Of a DNA stretch of 64,000 bases, positions 55,648-64,000 are shown piece by piece. The stretch lies in contig CAZYQW010000023.1 of assembly GCA_964649825.1 (NCBI GenBank), positions 1-64,000 on the forward strand, in the 5' to 3' direction. Each line of letters opens with the position of its first letter. The first letter of the stretch is position 1. The stretch is from CAZYQW01 sp964649825 (GTDB taxonomy: Bacteria; Planctomycetota; B15-G4; JADJEK01). The position numbers were made by a program, and so were the translations under genes. A model generated the notes under the pieces. It saw nothing but the letters and a program-made list of their open reading frames with translations. It was not told where the DNA came from and did not search any database.

Positions 55648-57117
55648 ATGTACCAAGACATCGCGCTCGCCGGCCCGATCCTGCTTCCCGCGCTCGCCGC
55701 CCTGCTCCTCGTCCTCGTCGACCTGATCCCCGGGTCGGGGCGCTCGGACGGTTCGTTCTTCCTCGGGTGCATCGGCTCGCTCGTGTCGTTCCTCTTCACC
55801 GGCTACGTCCTGCTCGAGGGACAGACCGGAAAAGCGTTCCACGGCACTCTCGACGTCGACCAGACCGCGTTGATCGTCTCCTTGATCGTCCACTTCTCGG
55901 CGTTCGTCTCGATCCTGCTGTCGCGCGTCTACCTTGCGGCGCGGCCCAACCTCGAACGGAGCGAGTACCACGCGTTCATCCTCGTCTCGGCATCGGGCAT
56001 GGCGATGCTCGCCGCGGCGAACGATCTCGTGAACGTGTTCCTCGGCATCGAGCTCCTGTCGATCCCGCTCTATGTCCTCGCCGCGTTCCGGCGGACGGAT
56101 TCGCGGTCGATCGAAGCCGGGTTCAAGTACCTGCTGCTCGGTGCGTTCGCCTCCGCGTTCCTGCTGTTCGGGTGCGGCCTCCTCTACGGCGCGTCCGGGA
56201 CGACGTTGCTGACCGCGCTGCCGCTCGAGATCGGCCGGCTCGGCACCGGCGGCGGCCTGGCGGCGTTCGGCGCGAGCATGTTCCTGGTCGGCATCCTGTT
56301 CAAGGTCGCCGCCGTCCCGTTCCACATGTGGACGCCCGACGTCTACGAGGGATCTCCCACTCCGGTCACCGCGTTCATGGCGACCGCGACGAAGGCGGCC
56401 GCCTTCGCCGCGCTGATTCGCGTGGCCCCGACGATTGCCGCCGGACTCGGTCCGAAGGAAGGCGCGGCGATCCTCTCCGGAATCGCGATCCTGACGATGA
56501 TCGTCGGCAACGTCGGCGCGCTGCGGCAAACGAACCTGAAGCGGCTCCTCGCGTATTCGTCGATCGCGCACGCCGGGTACCTGCTCGTGGGCGTCGCGGC
56601 CATCGTCGCGTTGGACGGCTCGGCCGGGGCACGAGTCGGAGCATCGGCGATCCTGTACTACTTGGCCGCGTATGCCGCGATGAACCTGGGGGCGTTCGGC
56701 GTGGCGATCCTGCTCGATCGCGGTGAGGGTCGCGAGGGCGTCGCCGAGCTGAACGGGCTCGGCCGCGAACGGCCGCTTCTCGCCCTGTCGATGGCGATCT
56801 TCGCGCTGGCGATGGCCGGGATCCCCCCGACCGCCGGCTTCTTCGGCAAGCTCTACGTCTTCTCGGCGGCGGTCGAGGCGGGACTCTACAGCCTGGCCGT
56901 CGTCGCCGTGCTCGCCTCGGTGATCGGGCTCTTCTACTATCTGCGGCTCCTCCAGCTCATGTACATGACGCCGGCGGACGAGACCGACGGCGCAAGCCGC
57001 ATTCCCGGCGACGGGTTCCTCGCGCTCGCGTCGTTGGTGAGCGTCGGGCTCGTCCTCTGGATGGGAATCCTGCCCAAGTGGGTCGTCGATCTCGTCGAAG
57101 GGACGTTGCGCGGCTGA
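55648..57117 (+). CDS. nuoN: NADH-quinone oxidoreductase subunit N
   Basis: NuoN is the third antiporter-like subunit, next to the NuoJ/K region. The 489-residue protein has NVFLGIELLSIPLYVLAAF with the conserved glutamate, FKVAAVPFHMWTPDVYEGSPTPVTAFMATATKAAA and LLAYSSIAHAGYLLVG. The ATG lies 2 bp after the nuoM stop. It is the last gene of the operon. The PilZ gene on the other strand converges on its end. Confidence 0.97.
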   Translation: MYQDIALAGPILLPALAALLLVLVDLIPGSGRSDGSFFLGCIGSLVSFLFTGYVLLEGQTGKAFHGTLDVDQTALIVSLIVHFSAFVSILLSRVYLAARPNLERSEYHAFILVSASGMAMLAAANDLVNVFLGIELLSIPLYVLAAFRRTDSRSIEAGFKYLLLGAFASAFLLFGCGLLYGASGTTLLTALPLEIGRLGTGGGLAAFGASMFLVGILFKVAAVPFHMWTPDVYEGSPTPVTAFMATATKAAAFAALIRVAPTIAAGLGPKEGAAILSGIAILTMIVGNVGALRQTNLKRLLAYSSIAHAGYLLVGVAAIVALDGSAGARVGASAILYYLAAYAAMNLGAFGVAILLDRGEGREGVAELNGLGRERPLLALSMAIFALAMAGIPPTAGFFGKLYVFSAAVEAGLYSLAVVAVLASVIGLFYYLRLLQLMYMTPADETDGASRIPGDGFLALASLVSVGLVLWMGILPKWVVDLVEGTLRG

Positions 57118-57147
57118 GCGCGCCCGGCACCGCGCACGGCGGATCGG

Positions 57148-57438
57148 TCAACCCGGACCCGGAACCGGTTCGTTGATGAACTCGACGGCGAGGCCGATGC
57201 CTCCGCCCGGCACCGGCTCGAGCCGGACGATGCGCGCCCGGTGGTGGATCTGTTCGCTGCCGTGCGCGAGCGCGACACGAACCTCCACGTCCGCCCCGAA
57301 GAACAAGAACGCTCCATCGGCGGACGCGTCCCGCGTCACGCCCTCCAAGATCTGAGGCGGAATCTCGAGCTTCACCTCGCGACGCACCGGATCGCGGGCA
57401 TTCCCGCGCTTCTCCGGCCGGGGAAGTGGTTCGGTCAT
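57148..57438 (-). CDS. PilZ-domain protein (probable c-di-GMP receptor)
   Basis: The 96-residue protein is a single PilZ domain. It has the c-di-GMP-binding RxxxR (RDPVR) and, about 20 residues later, DASADGAF matching the (D/N)xSxxG motif, then a beta-barrel ending VPGGGIGLAVEFIN. GAGGTG lies 5 nt before the ATG. It follows a small lipoprotein gene by 4 bp, so the two are probably one operon. Likely role: cytoplasmic c-di-GMP sensing; the target is unknown. Confidence 0.83.
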   Translation of the reverse strand: MTEPLPRPEKRGNARDPVRREVKLEIPPQILEGVTRDASADGAFLFFGADVEVRVALAHGSEQIHHRARIVRLEPVPGGGIGLAVEFINEPVPGPG

Positions 57439-57442
57439 CCGA

Positions 57443-57796
57443 TCACCTCGTCGAGACCGCCGTGGCGCTGACGTGATTCTCCGTCCAGCCCGCGATCCAG
57501 AAGAACGGCATGTGCGTCTCGACGTGGTGGCGGACATCGGTGATCGCGTCCGCGCCGATGGACTTCGCCTGTTCGAGTGCGCGCTCCTGCGCCCGCGCCG
57601 GCGACTGGTACGGCAAGAGCGGGAACACGTAGAGGAAGGCCGGCGTCCACGTCTCGACGTGGACGTAGCCCCGAACCTCGCCGCCCGCCGCAGCTCGAAC
57701 GGTACGACTCGGATCAGCGCGCACCGTGTGATCGAACGAGCAACCGGATGCCGCGCCCACGATTCCGACCGCCAGCAGAACCGTCCAGATTCGCAT
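57443..57796 (-). CDS. Small lipoprotein with YbjQ-like domain
   Basis: The 117-residue protein has a lipoprotein signal (MRIWTVLLAVGIVGAASGC, Cys19). The mature part has QAKSIGADAITDVRHHVET and a C-terminal NHVSATAVSTR, which resembles the small YbjQ (heavy-metal-binding-like) domain fold. GGAGGT lies 5 nt before the ATG. It heads a two-gene operon with the PilZ gene. The family match is tentative. Confidence 0.7.
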   Translation of the reverse strand: MRIWTVLLAVGIVGAASGCSFDHTVRADPSRTVRAAAGGEVRGYVHVETWTPAFLYVFPLLPYQSPARAQERALEQAKSIGADAITDVRHHVETHMPFFWIAGWTENHVSATAVSTR

Positions 57797-57932
57797 CGAA
57801 TACCTCCGCCCATCAGGTTGACGGTGCGTATGCCCCGTCCAGGTTGTCAAGCTACGTCACCTCCGGCCTCGACTCAAGCGGCAGAAGGCCGGTCGTTGAG
57901 CGAGTCGCGACGATCTGTTAGGACGCTCGCCG

Positions 57933-60881
57933 GTGCCTCAGATCCAGACGACTCGACCGGCCTTCGCGGCGGCGACGACCGCGTCGCTGTTCGCTCTCGT
58001 CGTTCTCGCCCTGGCCGCGCATGACGCGTCGGTCGGCGCCGACGGGGACGCGTTCCTCGTGGCGGGGATCGTGGTCTCGGTCGGCCTCGCCGTCGCGTTC
58101 CCGCGGCGCGGGCGGTCGCGCGACGGCGCCGCGTGGCTCACGATCGCCACCCTCGTGACGCTCGTCGCCGCGGCCGGCATCTACGCGGCGGAGGCGCTGC
58201 CGGACGACCTCCATCTTCGAACGCTCGGACGGCCGCCCGGCCTGTGGACGGCGCTCGTCGCGGTTCTGGCCGCGATCGTGATCGTCTCCGTTCGGGCCGT
58301 GGATCGGTGCGAACCCGCCGGCAGAGCCGGCCTGTTCCTCGTCATCCCGCTCGTCACCCTCGAGGGGCGCGCGCTCGCGGTCCCGCCCGCGTTCGCCCTC
58401 GCCGCCGTCGGAATCCTCCTCGTCGCGAACCCGACCCCTCGGCCCGCTCCGCGGGTCGCGGCCCTCGGGTCGATCGCCCTCGTCGTGGCGTCGTTCACCC
58501 TGTCCACCCTCCTCGGCGCGGACCCAGACCCCGGCGTCGACGTCCTCGTTCGCATCCTCGGGCTCGCCGGCGCCTTCCTGCTGATCGCGGGCGACGCGGA
58601 CCCGCGCGCGGCGGCAACGCGCGCGATCCGCACCCTGCTCGTCACCGTCGCCGTCTCCGCGGGAGTCGCGTTCTACGTCCGCTTCCTGCTCTGGCGTCAC
58701 GTCGGGCCGCTCGGCGTCGACGTCTGGGGCACGGAGCTCTCCCTATTCGGCCGGCACCCCAACGTCGTCGCTCCTTGGTTCGGCGCCGCCGTCGTGCTGG
58801 CCATCGCGCTGCTGCGCCACGGTCCGAGGGACATGAGGCCCTACTGCCTGATCACCCTCCCGATGGCCGCGACCTGCCTCCTCGCGACGGCCTCGCGGCT
58901 CGCGATCGGCGCCACGCTCGTCTTCGCGTCGCTCGCGATCGCCGAGCGGGTCCGCTCGCGCCGCACGCTGCTCTACGGCGCGCTCGTGCTCGCCCTCGCC
59001 GCTGGTGCCGCGGCATCGATCCCGGCGCTGCGCGACAAACTCCTGAACAAGGCGCAGCACGCAAACATCCTCGGCGAGAGCCACCGCATCCAGCGCATGA
59101 AGGTCGCGTGGGCGACCGGTCTCGATCGGCCCATCGTCGGTCAGGGACCGCGTTGCTGGTTCCGGCAGGGGGCGTTCGTCCCGCCGTCGCGCCTCGAAGG
59201 GGTCAACACCGCCGACCACCCGCACAACCTCCCGCTCGCCCTGTTCGAGAGCACGGGCGTCATCGGGCTCGTGGCCGTCGCGTTCCTCCTCGGGGCCGCG
59301 TTCCTCGTCTACCGGCGCGGGATCACGTCGCCGGACCGGGACGTGTCGGGCCTGACGCGTGCCGTCGCGTTCGCGCTGGCGACCCAGCTCCTGACGAACA
59401 CGATGGACCTCGGAGACGCGATCGATACGCTCCTTCCTTCGCGGCTCCTCGTCGACCTCGGAATCTTGGTGGCGCTGTCGCGCGCGGCCGGCGGCAGTGG
59501 TGGGCTTCCGACCCCCGCCGCTTTCCGGGCGTCGGTCGGGATCGGCGGGGTCGCCGTCGCCGCGGTCCTGCTTCTCGGTCGGGGATTCGAGCGCCGCGGG
59601 ACCGAGGTGATGCGCCGCGGCGACTACCCGCGAGCGATCGATCTTCTCGAGCGCGCCGCCCGCCTGCTGCCGTTCTCGCAAGGCGTCCGGATCCAGCTGA
59701 TCGCGCTCGGCTTCGAGACCCGCGACGCGCGCCTCTCTCGCGTCTACCTGCGCGAAGCCGAGGAGCTCGCGCCCGACCGCCCGACCCTGCACGAGACGCG
59801 TGCACGCCTCCTGCTCGGCCTCGGGAATCCTCGCGCGGCGATGATCGCGGCCGAACAGGTGCTCGAGCTGGACCCGTACGGACCCGACGGCATTCGTCTG
59901 GCGCCGCTGTTGGCCGAGCTGCGCCTCGCGAACGGCGACCGCAACGGGGCGCTCGAGGCGTTGGCCCGCGCCGCGCGCAACGACTATCGAGCGCTCGAGC
60001 CGTTCATCGCGAACGACAAACCGAACGTGTTGCGGCTCGGCCGCAGCGAGGTGACCCTCGCCGAGCTCATCGCCGTCCTCGACCACGACGTCGAGTCGGA
60101 CGCGTCCGATCGGGCGCGCCGGCGGGTGCCGCTGCGCGAGTGCGACATGCACATTCTGTTCGGCAACTACGACGAGGCCCGCGAGGCGCTCGAGCGGATG
60201 CGCGAGATCGACGGGCACGAGAGCATCAACTATCACCAGTTCCACGGCCGGATCGGGTTGGCGTCCGGGGACTACGAGGCGGGGATCGCGGCCGTCGACC
60301 GCGCGATCGAGATGATCGACAACCCGACCCTGCTGCTCGACAAGGGCAACCTCCTACGCGCGATGGGTCGCCGCGACGAAGCCCTGGACAGTTATCGCGC
60401 CGCGCTCGCGCTCTCGTTCGACGCCCATTTCGCCGAGGAGACCTACCTGAGCGTGCTCACGGAGATGGCCGTCGTCCTCGCCGAGCTCGGCCGCCACGAG
60501 GAGCGGTGCGCGGTGCTTCGTCAATGTGCCTTCTTCCAGACGAACGACCTGGCGCGAGCATCGATCTGGCTCGACGTCGCCGAGACGCTCCCGGCGATCG
60601 GCGAGGACCCGCGACCGCCCCTCGCGCGCGCCCTCCGCCTCGTCCTCGCCGCCCCGAACACGGACGAGGCGCGGGCCGCCGCGGACCGGCTGGGACGCCT
60701 CTGCGCGGCGAGCCGGCGCGTGGGCGAGGCCGCGAGCGCGCTCGCCGACGACCTCGAGCGCACCGCGGCGCGACGGGGTGGCGGAGCGGTCCTCCATCGC
60801 TTCCGGGTCGCGCTCCTCGACGCGCTCTCGCTCGATGCGCGGGCGGAGAACGCGCGGCGCGATCTCGCGCCGTTCGAGTAG
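57933..60881 (+). CDS. O-antigen-ligase-like membrane protein with C-terminal TPR domain
   Basis: The 982-residue protein has about a dozen transmembrane helices in the first 550 residues. The Wzy/WaaL-like loop (about 380-440) carries GQGPRCWFRQGAFVPP and DHPHNLPLALFESTGVIGL; the H-N pattern in that loop is typical of O-antigen ligase/polymerase (Wzy_C). The last 400 residues are tetratricopeptide repeats, with phrases such as GDYPRAIDLLERAARL, GNYDEAREALERM and GRRDEALDSYRAAL. A GTG start is used. It converges with another membrane-TPR protein. Likely role: glycan polymerisation or ligation, inferred. Confidence 0.78.
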   Translation: MPQIQTTRPAFAAATTASLFALVVLALAAHDASVGADGDAFLVAGIVVSVGLAVAFPRRGRSRDGAAWLTIATLVTLVAAAGIYAAEALPDDLHLRTLGRPPGLWTALVAVLAAIVIVSVRAVDRCEPAGRAGLFLVIPLVTLEGRALAVPPAFALAAVGILLVANPTPRPAPRVAALGSIALVVASFTLSTLLGADPDPGVDVLVRILGLAGAFLLIAGDADPRAAATRAIRTLLVTVAVSAGVAFYVRFLLWRHVGPLGVDVWGTELSLFGRHPNVVAPWFGAAVVLAIALLRHGPRDMRPYCLITLPMAATCLLATASRLAIGATLVFASLAIAERVRSRRTLLYGALVLALAAGAAASIPALRDKLLNKAQHANILGESHRIQRMKVAWATGLDRPIVGQGPRCWFRQGAFVPPSRLEGVNTADHPHNLPLALFESTGVIGLVAVAFLLGAAFLVYRRGITSPDRDVSGLTRAVAFALATQLLTNTMDLGDAIDTLLPSRLLVDLGILVALSRAAGGSGGLPTPAAFRASVGIGGVAVAAVLLLGRGFERRGTEVMRRGDYPRAIDLLERAARLLPFSQGVRIQLIALGFETRDARLSRVYLREAEELAPDRPTLHETRARLLLGLGNPRAAMIAAEQVLELDPYGPDGIRLAPLLAELRLANGDRNGALEALARAARNDYRALEPFIANDKPNVLRLGRSEVTLAELIAVLDHDVESDASDRARRRVPLRECDMHILFGNYDEAREALERMREIDGHESINYHQFHGRIGLASGDYEAGIAAVDRAIEMIDNPTLLLDKGNLLRAMGRRDEALDSYRAALALSFDAHFAEETYLSVLTEMAVVLAELGRHEERCAVLRQCAFFQTNDLARASIWLDVAETLPAIGEDPRPPLARALRLVLAAPNTDEARAAADRLGRLCAASRRVGEAASALADDLERTAARRGGGAVLHRFRVALLDALSLDARAENARRDLAPFE

Positions 60882-60909
60882 TCGCGCATCGGCACGGCTC
60901 GGCGCCCAC

Positions 60910-62961
60910 CTACAGCCGCTCGCGCAGCTCCTTCGCTGGACCGAACGCGGGGTCGAGCTCCAACGCCCGCTCGACCCTCTGCCGCGCCTCGGATCGCTTG
61001 CCGCCGCGCGCGCCGATGAGTGCGTATCGGAACCACAGGACCGCGGAGCCGCCGTCGAGGGCGATGGCCTCCTCGAGCTCCCGTTCGGCCCGGGCGACGT
61101 TCCCCTGCTGGAGGTAGACGAGACCCCGATCGCCGCGGACGATCGCGGCGCGCGGCGCCCTCGCCACCGCGGCGTCGAGGGCGACCTCGGCCTCGCGCAC
61201 GCGTCCGGCCGCGAGCAGCGACGCGCCAAGCGCGTGCCAGACCTCGTAGAGGTCGTCGTTCACCTCGAGCGCGGTGCGACACGCCCGCGCCGCGTCGTCG
61301 AAACGCCCCAACCCGGCGAGGAGCCGCGCGAGCGTGATCTCCGCGGTCGGAGCGCGGACGCGAAGGAACGTCGACGGAGGCGTCCGCACCGAGGGCTCGA
61401 AGCGGCCGGACTCGAGCCGCGCCCGGAGGTCGTCCCGGCGCACTCGTTCCGGATCGACCGCGGCCCGCCGCGCGATGACGCAGGCGTGACGGCCGACCGC
61501 GAGCGGCACGAACCGGTCGTCCGCGAGCATGCGCTGCGTCATCACGTGGCCGGGCTTGACCACGAACCAGTCGATTCCGAACTCGATGGCCAAGTCATGG
61601 GGATCGATGCTCCCCTTCACCGCGTCGGCGTACCGCCGCAGGAAGCCCGCGTCATAGCCAGCGGTGTTCCCGTCGATGAACGGCGTGTGGTCCGGAAACC
61701 CGCGACCGACGAAGGTGGACCCGAACGAGAACGAAGTGAACACGACGCCCGGCGGCGCCGCGTCGAGGACATAGTCGAACTCGACGTCCGGGAACGCCAC
61801 GTCGGACCAGCCGAGACCGAACGTCCGGTCGAGGCGATCATGCACGGCGAGGCGATCGGTCGTGACGAGGAACAGGAATGCGGTAGCCAGCGGCGCCGCG
61901 ATCAGCCCGCCGAACACAGCCGCGCGGCGCGCCCATCGGCCGCCGCTCATCGTGGCCAGACCGCGATCGATCCAGATCGCCGCCACGGGCGCGGCGACCA
62001 GCGCGAAGGCGGCCACGTTGCGCCGCAGGTTGAACGACATCGCAAGGAGCGCGAGCAAGGGAACGAGCTCGACGGCACGGACGCGGCGACGGACGGCAAG
62101 AAGCGCGAGCCCCATGACGACGAGCAGGACGCGGTACGCGGCCAGATCGGACGGCAGCACGTCGAACGGAGCGAACGGCGGCACGAACTCGACGATCGTG
62201 TCGGAGTAGAGGTCGAAGTTCCGTTCCAGGTCGACGAGGATCTCGACCGGAGACCAGAGCAACGCGACACCGTACGGGTTGACCAGGCCGGCGGCCACGA
62301 GGCCAGGCACCAGGAGGAGCCGCCGCGCCGGCGGCCGCAGCGGAGCCTTCGATCGCCACGCGTCGATCACTGCCCCGGTCGCGGCGGCGCCGGCGAGGAT
62401 CGGACCGAGCACGAAGTACCCGTGCGTGTTCGTCCACACCACCTGCGCGAGCAGCAGGAACAGGTTCCCCCGCCACGTGGGAGCTCGCTCGGCGATCAGG
62501 ATTCGCGCGAAGACGACCGCGAACAGCAGGCTGAAGAGCTCCGGTCGGAACGCGAACCGTTCGCTCGCGGCGAGCAGCGCGACCATCGACAACGGCACCG
62601 CGATCGATCGCGCCCCCGGACGCGTGCCGCTCGGGAGGGCCAGCAGCGCGATCGCGACCACGATCACCACCCGCAGGATCCCGGCCCACGTCGCTCCCAG
62701 GCCGTCGACGACGAGGTGGCAGACCACGTGGAAAAGCCACTTGTCGTCGACGAACGGACGGTCGTGATGGATGGCGGAGAAGACGTTGGTCGTCGGGACG
62801 GCGCCGCTCTCGACGATCCAGCGACCCGTCACGCGCGCGAGGCCGAGGTCGAAGTCATGCAGGTGGAAACAGGCGAAGCCCGCCGCGACTACGGCGAGCA
62901 TCGCGGTCGTGAGGACCGACGTGGCGCGCCGCGACGGCCCGGGCGGATCGGATTCCGTCAC
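60910..62961 (-). CDS. Multi-spanning membrane protein with C-terminal TPR repeats
   Basis: The 683-residue protein has about 10-12 transmembrane helices in its first 400 residues, a soluble region (about 400-530) with DHTPFIDGNTAGYDAG, and about four TPR motifs near the C-terminus (DDAARACRTALEVND, REAEVALDAAVARAP, ARAERELEEAIALD, EARQRVERALELDP). A first-loop DDKWLFHVV segment resembles GT-C glycosyltransferase-like proteins, but I cannot confirm this. It overlaps the upstream membrane gene by 4 bp. Function unknown. Confidence 0.68.
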   Translation of the reverse strand: MTESDPPGPSRRATSVLTTAMLAVVAAGFACFHLHDFDLGLARVTGRWIVESGAVPTTNVFSAIHHDRPFVDDKWLFHVVCHLVVDGLGATWAGILRVVIVVAIALLALPSGTRPGARSIAVPLSMVALLAASERFAFRPELFSLLFAVVFARILIAERAPTWRGNLFLLLAQVVWTNTHGYFVLGPILAGAAATGAVIDAWRSKAPLRPPARRLLLVPGLVAAGLVNPYGVALLWSPVEILVDLERNFDLYSDTIVEFVPPFAPFDVLPSDLAAYRVLLVVMGLALLAVRRRVRAVELVPLLALLAMSFNLRRNVAAFALVAAPVAAIWIDRGLATMSGGRWARRAAVFGGLIAAPLATAFLFLVTTDRLAVHDRLDRTFGLGWSDVAFPDVEFDYVLDAAPPGVVFTSFSFGSTFVGRGFPDHTPFIDGNTAGYDAGFLRRYADAVKGSIDPHDLAIEFGIDWFVVKPGHVMTQRMLADDRFVPLAVGRHACVIARRAAVDPERVRRDDLRARLESGRFEPSVRTPPSTFLRVRAPTAEITLARLLAGLGRFDDAARACRTALEVNDDLYEVWHALGASLLAAGRVREAEVALDAAVARAPRAAIVRGDRGLVYLQQGNVARAERELEEAIALDGGSAVLWFRYALIGARGGKRSEARQRVERALELDPAFGPAKELRERL

Positions 62962-64000
62962 TGGTCGTCGTTCTTCACCGTCGGCCGGGCCAGCTCCTCG
63001 ATCGCGTCGACCATCGTCTTGACGCGCAAGAAGACGGGGAAACGCGCCTCCGAACCCGCGTCACGCGCGGACTGCGCCAAGTGAGACGGCGCCGTGTCCG
63101 TGAGGACGAAGAACTTGGCGTCGCGGGACGCGGCGAGATCGCGCATGTCCGACAATGCGTCGATGAGCTGATCGGCCACGGGCCGCGGGGGCTCGCCACC
63201 GTCGAAACAACGATCGACGAGCGTGCGACGATGGTGCTCCTCGGTGATCCTCGCCAGGTACGCCTCCACGTCCATCTCGCGCGCGTCGCGCACGAACCCG
63301 CCCTCCAGGTTGAGCATCACCACGGCGGGCCGGAACTCGAGGTAGACGTCCCGCAACAACCGCTTCAGGCTCGCCGCCGTCGCGGACGCGAACCCGGCGT
63401 CGAGGACCTCGACCCCCAGCCCCCGATCTCGACACGTCTCCTCGACGTCGATGAGCCAATCCCGCGAGCCGCAGTGCAGCGCGAGGAGGCGGAGTCGATC
63501 GCGGTACGGTTCCGGTCGCGTCGAGGTGTCACCGAACAAGTGCTTCACGAGGTAGTCGTTGCGCGCGCGGAAATGAGGATGCGTGAAGTACAGCAGGCCC
63601 TCTTCGAGACGCGTGCCCGACCATTCGCACAGGTCGGTCGTTCGGGTCGAAGCGCTCGCGCGTGGCGAGCTCCGCGGCGGCACGAACAGCAGGAACGCTG
63701 CGAGCATCGGCACGAGCACGGCGCCGAGCGCGTGCGGCCTCGTCCCACGCCCTCGGGTCCCTCGGACCCAGGGCAGCACTCCGAGCAGGACCGCCGAGGA
63801 CCAGGTCAACGCGTTCGAGACCAGGGCAGGAACCCCATCGGACGCGACCATCAGGATCGCGACGCACGCGGGGACCGCGCCGAACGCGACCGCGTCGACC
63901 GCGGCGGCAAGCGGCAGGCGAAGCAGCCTCGCCGACGCCGCGATCAGGATGAGGAGCAAGAGCACCGCGAAGGCCGCTCGCGAGGCCGCGCCGACGCTGG
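62958..64000 (-). CDS. Membrane protein with SGNH-like domain (5' end beyond window)
   Basis: The reading frame is open to the window edge, so the N-terminus is probably outside; an in-frame GTG at 63965 would give 335 residues. Two or three hydrophobic helices come first. The soluble domain has LRLLALHCGSRDW, GLGVEVLDAGFASATAASL and PAVVMLNLEGGFVRDA. These sit where SGNH hydrolases have their GDS, N-x-G and ND blocks, but the catalytic residues do not match, so any relation is weak. It overlaps the downstream membrane-TPR gene by 4 bp and is probably cotranscribed. Confidence 0.62.
   Translation of the reverse strand, partial: SVGAASRAAFAVLLLLILIAASARLLRLPLAAAVDAVAFGAVPACVAILMVASDGVPALVSNALTWSSAVLLGVLPWVRGTRGRGTRPHALGAVLVPMLAAFLLFVPPRSSPRASASTRTTDLCEWSGTRLEEGLLYFTHPHFRARNDYLVKHLFGDTSTRPEPYRDRLRLLALHCGSRDWLIDVEETCRDRGLGVEVLDAGFASATAASLKRLLRDVYLEFRPAVVMLNLEGGFVRDAREMDVEAYLARITEEHHRRTLVDRCFDGGEPPRPVADQLIDALSDMRDLAASRDAKFFVLTDTAPSHLAQSARDAGSEARFPVFLRVKTMVDAIEELARPTVKNDDQ

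Overview
The window is 64 kb of very GC-rich (roughly two-thirds G+C), gene-dense bacterial chromosome. I see no rRNA, tRNA, CRISPR array, transposase, integrase or phage gene. An LPS operon (hldE plus an LpxL-type acyltransferase) points to a Gram-negative envelope. Several traits fit an uncultured Planctomycetota or a similar deep-branching lineage: two groEL genes around one groES, Tat-exported Gfo/Idh/MocA and sugar-isomerase-like proteins, an NPCBM-domain secreted protein, a PknB-type kinase, and many secreted proteins of unknown role. This placement is an inference from gene content only.

Layout. 0.25-4.6 kb: rarA, convergent with gpmI, a cyclodeaminase-like protein and a membrane zinc peptidase. 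5-7 kb: an anchored protein of repeated Ig-like domains. 7-17.2 kb, all minus strand: a tightly packed signalling cluster (FHA-GAF-sigma54 activator, secreted repeat protein, Ser/Thr kinase, HEAT-like protein, and a Ras/MglA-like GTPase fused to a histidine kinase). 17.3-20.8 kb: LPS operon (acyltransferase, deoxyhypusine-synthase-like protein, hldE). 21-27 kb: nrdR, a degenerate NrdD-like ATP-cone protein, smc. 27.2-31.9 kb: yidC, metallophosphoesterase, radC, an NPCBM protein. 32.3-39.5 kb, plus strand: groEL-groES-groEL, a hairpin element, dnaJ-grpE, a zinc-ribbon protein and a radical SAM protein. 39.6-43 kb: two Tat proteins, a sulfotransferase and a Trm112-like protein. 43-46.3 kb: ECF sigma / anti-sigma / coiled-coil operon and a lipoprotein. 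46.4-57.1 kb: complex I operon nuoA-EF-G-H-J-K-L-M-N. 57.1-64 kb: PilZ protein, small lipoprotein, an O-antigen-ligase-like TPR protein, a second membrane TPR protein and a membrane protein that is still open at the window edge.

How the genes work together. The chaperone block carries Hsp60/Hsp10 and Hsp40/GrpE without dnaK. The nuo operon encodes the NADH-input module (E, F, G) and the membrane arm (A, H, J-N) but lacks nuoB, C, D and I, so the quinone-reducing connecting module must be encoded elsewhere. The operon has a clear promoter with an overlapping palindrome. In the 7-17 kb cluster a Ser/Thr kinase and a phosphothreonine-reading FHA transcription activator sit next to an unusual GTPase-histidine kinase, which suggests one unfamiliar signalling pathway.

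The strongest sequence-level novelty is a hairpin element present twice (positions about 12-103 and 35912-36062). The copies share exact spacings between conserved blocks. They also share a 10-bp stem in which four base pairs differ by compensatory change at both bases, which is direct evidence of a conserved folded structure upstream of rarA and dnaJ. Other non-coding structures are a three-helix minus-strand terminator or small RNA after smc, and an 80-bp palindrome upstream of the NPCBM gene.
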